Of a stretch of 64,000 nucleotides of DNA, positions 34,484-41,838 are shown one piece after another (positions within the stretch are counted from its first letter, which is position 1; each line of letters opens with the position of its first letter). The position numbers and the translations under genes are program-made. Origin of the DNA: Oscillatoria sp. FACHB-1407 (GTDB lineage Bacteria > Cyanobacteriota > Cyanobacteriia > Elainellales > Elainellaceae). The notes under the pieces were generated by a model. It saw only the letters and a program-made list of their open reading frames with translations, ran no database searches and was not told where the DNA came from. The stretch is from NCBI RefSeq assembly GCF_014697545.1, contig NZ_JACJSA010000012.1, positions 147,813 through 211,812 of the forward strand. The letters are read 5' to 3'.

Positions 34484-35530
34484 TTACTCATGAATTTTGC
34501 CGTCGGGCATTGTAGCTCCAGTGAGACAAACTCCTGTCAAATCAGCCTCCCAAAGGTTTGCTTGCCGGAGATTGGCATAGCTCAGGTTGGCTCCTGCCAG
34601 ATTAGCTCGACTGAGGTTTGTCATCACCAAATTTGCTCGAACTAAATTAGCTCCTGCCAGATTGGCTTCATTGAGGGTTGCTTCTCTCAGGTCAGATTCG
34701 GTGAGAATGCTGGCATTTAACTCGGCTTGATAGAGATTTGACCCAATTAAATTCGCTCCGATTAAAACGGCTCCTTTCAGGTTAGCGTGGCTGAGATTTG
34801 CCATACACAGGTTGGCCAGACTCAGATTGGCTTTGCTCAGGTTGGCGTTGTACAGAGTTACGCCAATCAGGTTAGCCACACATAGGATTGCAATACTCAG
34901 GTTGGCATTGCGAAAGTCAGCCTCCCGTAAGTTGGCTTGGCTCAAAGTTGCCTCTCGCAGATCTGCCCAACTAAAGTTAGCCGCATACAGGGTTGCCTGA
35001 CTGAGGTTTGCAGTGTAGAGGTTAGCCTGTCGCAGATCAGTGCGGCTGAGGTTGGCGCGGTTTAGATTTGCCATGCAGAGGTCGGCATGGCTCAAAGTGG
35101 CATAGCTTAAATTGGCTGATCTCAGGATGGCTTCTCGCAGGTTTGTTCCTTTGAGATTAGCCGTGCAGAGCACCGCCCTGGAAAGATCGGCATTTCTCAG
35201 GTCAGCCTCCGTCAAGTTCGCTTCTCGCAAGTCGGCGGCAATTAAGTTGGTTTCACGCAGATTCGCTTCGCTCAGGTCGGCTGTGTAAAAAGTGGATTCT
35301 GTCAGGTTGGCACGCTGCAAATTTGCTTTTCGCAAGCTTGCCATACAGAAGTCAGCATGATCCAGAATCCCTTCAGTCAGGTCAACACTACTGAGGGTCG
35401 CTTCTCTGAAGTTAGTTTGGTTTAAAACTGCCTGTCTCAGATTAGGGCTGATGTCAGCATGGTCTGCACGCCAATGGTTCCAGCGTGCAATCCCTTCTTG
35501 CAGCAACGATAGATGTTCCGCGTTTGCCAT
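34484..35530 (-). CDS. pentapeptide-repeat protein
   Basis: After a helical lead of about 35 residues (LLQEGIARWNHWRADHADIS), nearly all of the 348 residues are tandem A(D/N)LXX pentapeptides, about 60 repeats, such as ANLRETNLIAADLREANLTE. They form a right-handed quadrilateral beta-helix. No transmembrane segment or extra domain is present. Such proteins are abundant in cyanobacteria; some mimic DNA but most have no known role. The nucleotide sequence is internally repetitive too. Confidence 0.93.
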   Translation of the reverse strand: MANAEHLSLLQEGIARWNHWRADHADISPNLRQAVLNQTNFREATLSSVDLTEGILDHADFCMASLRKANLQRANLTESTFYTADLSEANLRETNLIAADLREANLTEADLRNADLSRAVLCTANLKGTNLREAILRSANLSYATLSHADLCMANLNRANLSRTDLRQANLYTANLSQATLYAANFSWADLREATLSQANLREADFRNANLSIAILCVANLIGVTLYNANLSKANLSLANLCMANLSHANLKGAVLIGANLIGSNLYQAELNASILTESDLREATLNEANLAGANLVRANLVMTNLSRANLAGANLSYANLRQANLWEADLTGVCLTGATMPDGKIHE

Positions 35531-35557
35531 CTAGAGCACCTAAGCCATCTCAACAGG

Positions 35558-35656
35558 TATAGCAACCCTAGTTAGAACGGGTGCGGGGATGGAGCTTCTG
35601 GTTAGAGGCAACACCCCACACCCCCTTCAAATTCAAGTTATGTGGCGATCGCTATA
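35558..35656 (+). repeat. TATAGC-ended element, family 1 core
   Basis: The 99-bp element starts TATAGCAACCCTAGTTAGAA, has the GGGTGCGGGGATGGAGCTTC core of family 1, and ends ATGTGGCGATCGCTATA. It shows that the GC-rich core is bounded by the same TATAGC ends as families 3 and 4. Confidence 0.8.
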
Positions 35657-35711
35657 TCTTTAGTGTGCCCACTTGTAGCACTGACTGGATGGATATCGGG
35701 AAATTGTTAAT

Positions 35712-35815
35712 AATAGCTCTGGTCAGAAAGCTGAGGACAACGGCAAGGGGTCAAACCCTGATTCTGAGGCAGCTTTTCGACTCGCCTTCACCCCATTAAA
35801 TCTGGCTACGGCTAT
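35712..35815 (+). repeat. MITE-like element, family 3, copy 3
   Basis: Starts AATAGCTCTGGTCAGAAAG and ends TGGCTACGGCTAT; same internal order as the copies at 23312 and 24630. It lies just downstream of minE. Confidence 0.8.
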
Positions 35816-35833
35816 CCCTGTTGTCGAACGGCA

Positions 35834-36109
35834 CTAAAGCTCAGCCTTGACTCGGCGGATGGGCAAGTTGGCAATCAAGGCCGTTGCCCGCTGATTGTTT
35901 TCCAGCAAAAATTCTGTCTCTTCGGGGTCAATCTCGACATATCGAGCCACTACCTCCAGGATCTCTTGCCGCATCTTTTCGACCAGAGCCGGAGGCAAAT
36001 CAGCGCGATCGTGAGCTAACACGATTTGTAAACGCTGTTTAACTTGCTCACGGCTACTAGGAGTCGTGTTCGGGCGAGGAAAGAGCCGTTCGAGGAGTTC
36101 ATGGAACAT
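35834..36109 (-). CDS. minE: cell division topological specificity factor MinE
   Basis: The 91-residue protein has the N-terminal membrane/MinD-contact helix ([12 protein letters not shown]), the anti-MinCD strand region ([20 protein letters not shown]) and the C-terminal topological domain ([18 protein letters not shown]). It stimulates MinD ATPase and drives Min oscillation. It is the last gene of minC-minD-minE, 69 bp after minD. Confidence 0.95.
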   Translation of the reverse strand: MFHELLERLFPRPNTTPSSREQVKQRLQIVLAHDRADLPPALVEKMRQEILEVVARYVEIDPEETEFLLENNQRATALIANLPIRRVKAEL

Positions 36110-36178
36110 GGAAGCGGTTGGCAGGGGGTGAGGTGGCAGAAAAGGTTGGAAGCGCAGCGTCAGGACATGATGATGGGC

Positions 36179-36985
36179 TTAGTCGCGAGATGCACGAAAG
36201 AACCGACGAATCCGAGAAAAGAGGTCATCGTGCGTTGCGGTCAAATCGATAAACGGAACGGTTTCCCCCTCTAAACGGCGGGCAATGTTACCAAAGGCGA
36301 TCCCAGCTAGCGTGACGGTTTGGGAGAGTACCAGAGGTTCTCCTTTGTTAGTGGAGACAATCACCCGTTCATCATCTGGGATGACCCCAATCAGGGGAAT
36401 TGCGAGAATTTCCTGCACATCTTTAACAGACATCATCATGTCTTCTTGCACCATTGCTGGCTTGAGCCGATTGACAATGAGATTGATTTTTTTGATGTTG
36501 TTTGCTTCAAGTAGACCAATAACGCGATCGGCATCTCGCACAGCGGCAATCTCTGGGGTGGTGACAATGAGGGCTTCTTGAGCAGCGGCAGTAGCATTTT
36601 GAAACCCCATCTCAATTCCAGCTGGACTGTCAATGAGAATGAAGTCGAAAGACTCTGTCAACGTATTCACGATCTGCTTCATTTGCTCAGGAGTAACCGC
36701 CTCTTTGGTGCGATTTTGAGCAGCAGGCAAAAGTGCCAGATTGGGCTGACGTTTATCTTTGACCAGGGCTTGCTCTAGACGACAATCACCTGACAGAACC
36801 TCAACAGCGGTGTAAACGATGCGATTTTCTAAACCTAACAGCAGGTCTAAATTCCTCAGACCAAAGTCGGCATCCACGACCGCAACTTTGTGATTGCGCT
36901 GAGCAAGAGCCATGCCTAAGTTGGCAGTACAGGTTGTTTTACCAACCCCGCCTTTACCAGATGTGACAACGATGATGCGACTCAT
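36179..36985 (-). CDS. minD: septum site-determining ATPase MinD
   Basis: The 268-residue protein has the deviant Walker A SGKGGVGKTTCTANLG with both lysines, the switch segment VVDADFGLRNLDLLLGLENR, and IDSPAGIEMGFQNA (Walker B/DSPAG). The amphipathic membrane-targeting helix LFSRIRRFFRAS is at the extreme C-terminus. It binds MinC and MinE at the membrane. It lies 62 bp after minC. Confidence 0.97.
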   Translation of the reverse strand: MSRIIVVTSGKGGVGKTTCTANLGMALAQRNHKVAVVDADFGLRNLDLLLGLENRIVYTAVEVLSGDCRLEQALVKDKRQPNLALLPAAQNRTKEAVTPEQMKQIVNTLTESFDFILIDSPAGIEMGFQNATAAAQEALIVTTPEIAAVRDADRVIGLLEANNIKKINLIVNRLKPAMVQEDMMMSVKDVQEILAIPLIGVIPDDERVIVSTNKGEPLVLSQTVTLAGIAFGNIARRLEGETVPFIDLTATHDDLFSRIRRFFRASRD

Positions 36986-37047
36986 GATTTGCTGGAGTGA
37001 ATAACAGGATGAACGTCAGGTCAGGGAAATGAGTGAGTAGGTGGCAC

Positions 37048-37845
37048 TTAACTCAGGTGGTTGATTAGTCGAGTGCGAGAGAAATCAGAGGCTTTGGCAA
37101 TGCGAATCCCTTCGGCGGAAACGTAGGCAATTTCAGGGTGATATTGATCCGGTGGGGTTTCGGGTGCGCGTGCAACCTGATCAGCAATCCGAATCTGAGT
37201 TGGCTCCATGCGTAGTGCCATGATTAGACAGCGACTATTCCCGGCGGCACCTGCCTGCACTACACCGCGCAGATTGCCCCAAACCAGAATGTCGCCATCA
37301 GCGATGATCGTGCTACCGGGGTTGACATCTCCCAAGATTACCACTGTACCAGGATGGCGGATTTCCATACCTGATCGCAGGGTCGTTTGGAGATAGAGCG
37401 GATCAGCCAGGGCTTGCCCAGACTCGGCGGGTTGGTTGAGGTGGGCGATCGGAGAGTGTTGCTCGACGGAATATCCGATCGTAACAGCCGCAACGGCAGT
37501 TTGACGACGACTTGTGTAAACCCGTTTAAGTTGGAGTTGGGCTTCGTTGAGTGCATCCGCGATCGCCTGGAGTTGGCGCACATCGAGCAAACGATCGCGA
37601 GCAATCAGGTGAACGGCGGTGTTGGGCTGCCAGAAGCGATCGCCAGCATTTAGTCGTTGTCTCAGTTGTTGCCATACATCTGCCCAGGTGGTGCTCAGGG
37701 GCGTCTCTTCTTCCGGCTCTGGTGGTAGCAGAAGTAGCAACCGACCTCCCTCACTTTTAAACCGGACTTGTAAATGAGGGGTGACATCGGGCAGGGGTTG
37801 AGAAATTGGTGAGATTGGGGCGGGTGCAGAAGTGTCAGAATTCAT
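37048..37845 (-). CDS. minC: septum site-determining protein MinC
   Basis: The 265-residue protein has a Pro-rich N-terminus (residues 1-22), an FtsZ-inhibiting N-terminal domain (about 25-120, with VHLIARDRLLDVRQLQAIAD) and the C-terminal beta-helix (about 150-250) with TLRSGMEIRHPGTVVILGDV and GDILVWGNLRGVVQAG, which dimerises and binds MinD. It heads the minCDE operon. The C-terminus extends about 30 residues past the beta-helix. Confidence 0.95.
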   Translation of the reverse strand: MNSDTSAPAPISPISQPLPDVTPHLQVRFKSEGGRLLLLLPPEPEEETPLSTTWADVWQQLRQRLNAGDRFWQPNTAVHLIARDRLLDVRQLQAIADALNEAQLQLKRVYTSRRQTAVAAVTIGYSVEQHSPIAHLNQPAESGQALADPLYLQTTLRSGMEIRHPGTVVILGDVNPGSTIIADGDILVWGNLRGVVQAGAAGNSRCLIMALRMEPTQIRIADQVARAPETPPDQYHPEIAYVSAEGIRIAKASDFSRTRLINHLS

Positions 37846-37985
37846 GCGGTCGTCGGGTGGTTAGGCACTGATGGAGCTAAGATAACTACTCATATTAGTA
37901 GTCAAGCTGCGATTAGACAAAAAAATTAACGTTATCCCTCTGGTCGTGCTCTAAGAGTCATCACTTGAGGATGAATTGGCAAGCT

Positions 37986-39320
37986 CTAAGCAGGTTTGGG
38001 GTTGCGGCTGAGACGCAAATACGCCTCGGCTAAAGAGGTGCGATCGCCCACATTTCCGGGAAACAGCACCACAGGTAGATTGGGGAACTGCGGATGATTG
38101 GCAGGTGTGCGAACGATAGAGCATCCTGGCAAGATCTGTCCCAACAGGCGGGCGGTAGTTAAAGCTAACCCCTGACTCAAAACATCATTGGAGGTGATGC
38201 CCCCTTTGCTAATCAAAAATCCGATATCGGTCGGCAAACCCCTGACCACATCCATTAAGAGTTGAGACACAGCCAAGCCAAAGTCCAGGCGGGTTTGCAC
38301 ATCAGCAAAGGTGAGTTCCTGACGACTGGTAAACACAACGGGGGTTTTGCCATCGGCATGAGCGCGATGCACCTGATCCAGCGTGTGTTGCAGCAAGTCA
38401 GCCCGTTGAGTCGCCGATTCGTCTAATAAATGCACCACATCGACTTCGATCGCCACTGTTCCCTCCGCTTGCAACAGGTGTTCCAGTTGCTCCGTCGTCT
38501 TTTTCACATGGGAACCGACGATCACCACTCCGGCTTGACCGTCACGAGTATACGCCGCCATGTCTTCTGGGGCAATGGGTTGCGGAGGCAACGCTGCTAA
38601 TGCAGTCAGCAGACTGGCGGCACTGCGAAACAAAAACCGCTTACCCTGAGAGGCAGCCGCGAGAATATCACTGGCAAATTGATTCAAGTCAGCCTGAGTC
38701 TCGGCATCTACCACCACACACTGATTGTCCTTGAGGTGCAGCAGGCGATCGAAACTGCCTGCGCGAATATCGGCTAACAAAAACCGCTCTACAGCCGTGG
38801 CGGGAATGCGTCCTCTGGTTTTTTCTTCGACGTAATCGGGCAAGTAACTGTGGCTAAAGGCAAAGACAGAGTCACGAGCAAACTCAGTCGTATGAACGGG
38901 CGTCTCCACCCCATTAACGATGAGGTAGTGGATGCTATCGCGGGTGATGCGTCCTCCCTCAAAAAAAGCAGGGGTCAGAAAGTGAGCATCAAATGGACCT
39001 AACTCTTGGGCGATCGCGTCTGTCTCAATTGGGTAGTGTCCTCTGAGGGTTGAGTCAGAGCGGCTGACAATCAAAAAGTCGCTAATTCCCTCCAGGGCGA
39101 TCGCTTGCTTTAAGTTATGGCAGACCTCCCGTGTCACTGCATCAGCTTGGGTTGGGGTGAGGGCTCGCGTATTGGTCAGCACGAAAAAGATTGGTGCCTC
39201 ATCTGTCAAGCCAATACGAAGCGTGTCCACATCCCAACGAGTCAGCAACAGACAACTGTGAACCGTTTGGGAACCTGTCGGGTCGTCATCTAAGACAATA
39301 ATTTTAGGGTTAGCTGTCAT
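37986..39320 (-). CDS. four-carbon acid sugar kinase family protein (DUF1537)
   Basis: The 444-residue protein has the N-terminal substrate domain (IIVLDDDPTGSQTVHSCLLL; SRSDSTLRGHYPIETDAIA) and the C-terminal nucleotide domain (ISKGGITSNDVLSQGL; PVVLFPGNVGDRTSL) of the OtnK/DtnK/DUF1537 family. Characterised members phosphorylate D-threonate, D-erythronate or related acids. The usual partners (PdxA2, DUF2437 or aldolase genes) are not adjacent. Substrate cannot be inferred. It is separated from minC by 140 bp on the same strand. Confidence 0.88.
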   Translation of the reverse strand: MTANPKIIVLDDDPTGSQTVHSCLLLTRWDVDTLRIGLTDEAPIFFVLTNTRALTPTQADAVTREVCHNLKQAIALEGISDFLIVSRSDSTLRGHYPIETDAIAQELGPFDAHFLTPAFFEGGRITRDSIHYLIVNGVETPVHTTEFARDSVFAFSHSYLPDYVEEKTRGRIPATAVERFLLADIRAGSFDRLLHLKDNQCVVVDAETQADLNQFASDILAAASQGKRFLFRSAASLLTALAALPPQPIAPEDMAAYTRDGQAGVVIVGSHVKKTTEQLEHLLQAEGTVAIEVDVVHLLDESATQRADLLQHTLDQVHRAHADGKTPVVFTSRQELTFADVQTRLDFGLAVSQLLMDVVRGLPTDIGFLISKGGITSNDVLSQGLALTTARLLGQILPGCSIVRTPANHPQFPNLPVVLFPGNVGDRTSLAEAYLRLSRNPKPA

Positions 39321-39820
39321 AAAGGAGTGCGACTACAAAAAGGCACAATAATTAAAGAATGAACAACAATAAAGAGTCATGCGTTGAATGTCGTGTTGGG
39401 TCAATTTACACCCCCCGATCAAACCGCTTGTCTTTGCACCTTACCATGTCGTAGAGCGATTTCTTTGAGGTGGTTTGACCTGACTGAAATAGGGAAAGTT
39501 TAGAGTAGAGGCGAAGCATCAGACGCTTGGACATGCCTTATCGCTGCGTCACGCCAGCGTCACTTCCCTCCACGTTAACCAGTGGTTTGAGAACTCAGCG
39601 ATGATCAGGTCGCTTCACAAAATGAAATGCCGATTTGTTCCTGTTGCGATCGCCAATTGCTTCAAATGCCAGTTTTATTGAGTAGAATGTTTAGCAATTT
39701 GTGAGATTTCAGAGATATCATCGCGTTAGTTGTAGCAAATCACAATTCTGACCTCAGGGTTCTAATTGCACTCAAACACGCAAGATAACTTTTAGTGAAT
39801 AAGCGAGGGGCTGCACACGA
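39321..39820. other. divergent intergenic region, nothing recognised
   Basis: About 500 bp with no credible frame. A loose purine-rich GAGGGG lies about 15 bp before the ATG of the DMT-fusion gene. Confidence 0.45.
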
Positions 39821-41626
39821 ATGGGGCGACTGGACGATTTACCCGAATACTCTGCCTCAGGAGAGCTAAATACTGCGGAATCCGTGTTGAAAGCAGTAAC
39901 GCAAGATCTAAAGACCTTGCAACATGATTTAGTTGTCCAGTTAAAGCAAGATGTCAAACGACTCCAAGCTGAAAAGTCTCACTTGCTCAATGAGATTGAG
40001 AAACTGCAAGCTCAACATGAGATGTTGCAGTCTGAGCAAAATACACTGTTGACCCGGCAACAGTTGGCACAACAACAACTGTGGGCAAAACAACTGGCGC
40101 AGGCACTGGCGGCTCATCTACAAACCCAACTGCTTCAGCGGATGCAAGCTGATCCCTACGCCAAACCGGGACCCAATACATCAGCTGCTCCGCTTCAGGG
40201 AACCGCCAACGACAACGCCTATCAGGTTTTGTCTTCGATCGATGCGACCCTGAACCGCACGATGAACTCTCTGCGGCAAGACCTAAACAGTTATCAAAGC
40301 TCGCTATCGCAACAGATCAGTCGGATGCAAACCCTGGAACAGCAGGGTGAAGCGATCTTGCAGGCGTTAGTGAATCGGCTCAGTCAACAGTTACAGTCAG
40401 AAACGGCAGCCCGCCCTTTGAATGGGGGGTCTGTGCCCCCTGGCAGTGGCTACCGTACGAATGGGGGAGGAAATGGTTACCCCGTCTCCAATGCCCCCTA
40501 TCCCTATGTCACCCACCCAACTAAACCCGATGCAGCGGTGCTTCCGGTTCCTCCAGTGGTGCCACCGGAGCCATCTCTCGCAACGGGGCGATCGCCCCAA
40601 CGCACTCAGCAGTGGTCTGAATTTCAACTGGGGTTGGTGTTGATCTTGCTATCTACGATCGCCCTGTCACTCCACAACGTTGTCGTCGGCATTATTGGCA
40701 ACCCCAGCAGCATTTTTGGGGTGTTTAGTTTAGGCGGATACATTCAACTCAACAGTTTGGGTAACTCCCTGTGGATCTTGTGGGTACGGATGTTGATCGT
40801 GCTGCCACTGATTGCGGCTCTGGCAACCCGGTTTTATCCACCCGCCTGGAAAGCCATCAAATCTTTCTTTGTCTCTGGCAATCGTCAGTTGCAATTCAGT
40901 GTGGTGAGCAGTGGGTTCTTTCTGTTTCTCTCACAGATCTTGATTTACATCGCGATCGCTCAGGTGGGTCCCGGTGTAGCCGTCACGATTCTATTTATGT
41001 ACCCAATCGTGGTCGTGCCCCTCGCCTGGTTACTGTTCCGCGATCGCCCCACGCCCCTCCGCTGGACGGTGATGTTTGCCATTTTATCGGGCGTAATCCT
41101 CACTGCATTTCCTAAGTTGGCAGCAACAACGAATATTTCCTGGCTAGGCGTAGGCTGTGCTGTGATGTCGGGCATCTTCTTTGCCTTCTATCTCCTATTC
41201 ATGCAAATTAGCTTCAAATGCAAGCTACATCCGGTGCCAGTGAGTGTGATTCAGTTCTTCACCATCTTTGTGTTGACTAGCTTTAGCTTGCTGCTGCCGT
41301 TAGGCCCGCGTGTGTTACCTGATGGGCAACTGGGATTCATTGCCGGGGGAATTGTCTTAGGAACCCTAACCTTCCTGGGGTATCTACTCAATAACTTTGG
41401 TGTGGGGCTCATCGGACCTGCACGCGCCGCTATCATTGCATCGAGCGGACCTGTTTTGACGGCTCTTCTGGCGTTTTTCATCACCCCTAGCTCACGTACT
41501 GCCCTGCAAGGGGTGCAATGGTTGGGCATCGTGATCGTCACTGTCAGTGTGATTGCTCTTAGCTTCGAGAAGATGCTAACGCAGATGAAAGATACTAAGT
41601 CCGTTAACGCTAAACCAGCGAGATAA
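39821..41626 (+). CDS. coiled-coil protein fused to an EamA/DMT transporter
   Basis: The 601-residue protein has two unlike halves. Residues about 15-190 are soluble and heavily coiled-coil (KQDVKRLQAEKSHLLNEIEK, Gln-rich), and 190-255 are a Pro/Gly/Asn-rich linker. From about 265 to 590 there are about ten membrane helices in two EamA repeats (LGLVLILLSTIALSLHNVV; YPIVVVPLAWLLF; GPARAAIIASSGPVLTALLA). EamA/DMT carriers export amino acids, sugars or nucleotides; the substrate is unknown. The long cytosolic coiled coil is unusual for the superfamily and could tether or regulate the carrier (inference). Confidence 0.87.
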   Translation: MGRLDDLPEYSASGELNTAESVLKAVTQDLKTLQHDLVVQLKQDVKRLQAEKSHLLNEIEKLQAQHEMLQSEQNTLLTRQQLAQQQLWAKQLAQALAAHLQTQLLQRMQADPYAKPGPNTSAAPLQGTANDNAYQVLSSIDATLNRTMNSLRQDLNSYQSSLSQQISRMQTLEQQGEAILQALVNRLSQQLQSETAARPLNGGSVPPGSGYRTNGGGNGYPVSNAPYPYVTHPTKPDAAVLPVPPVVPPEPSLATGRSPQRTQQWSEFQLGLVLILLSTIALSLHNVVVGIIGNPSSIFGVFSLGGYIQLNSLGNSLWILWVRMLIVLPLIAALATRFYPPAWKAIKSFFVSGNRQLQFSVVSSGFFLFLSQILIYIAIAQVGPGVAVTILFMYPIVVVPLAWLLFRDRPTPLRWTVMFAILSGVILTAFPKLAATTNISWLGVGCAVMSGIFFAFYLLFMQISFKCKLHPVPVSVIQFFTIFVLTSFSLLLPLGPRVLPDGQLGFIAGGIVLGTLTFLGYLLNNFGVGLIGPARAAIIASSGPVLTALLAFFITPSSRTALQGVQWLGIVIVTVSVIALSFEKMLTQMKDTKSVNAKPAR

Positions 41627-41699
41627 TAGGTCAGCGGTGTCGCTGCTCCAATAGATGCATTTTGCCGGGACACTTCGTGAAACCCCTCCCGTGGTTGTA

Positions 41700-41817
41700 A
41701 CAGGACTTACACCGTTCGATCTCCCAAATATCCTTGGAAACGGGCTTCCGGAATTTCCCCTTTTCAAGGGGAGCTAAGGGGGATCAAAGTTTTAGACTTC
41801 AAGTGCGTAAGTCCTGT
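41700..41817. mobile_element. MITE with 11-bp terminal inverted repeats
   Basis: ACAGGACTTAC (41700-41710) and GTAAGTCCTGT (41807-41817) are perfect inverted ends of a 118-bp element without coding capacity. Inside, CCCCTTTTCAAGGGG makes a small hairpin. Elements with these ends recur in filamentous cyanobacteria as I recall. Target duplication could not be made out. Confidence 0.75.
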
Positions 41818-41838
41818 GTGAACTAGATGCGATCGCCC

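Noticed and set aside
34812..35000. Repetitive basic plus-strand frame
   Set aside because: Antisense shadow of pentapeptide-repeat DNA; its regularity comes from the 15-bp codon pattern of the real gene.
34484..35530. CRISPR-like regular repetition
   Set aside because: The regular DNA pattern is coding for pentapeptides; there are no constant repeats separated by unique spacers.
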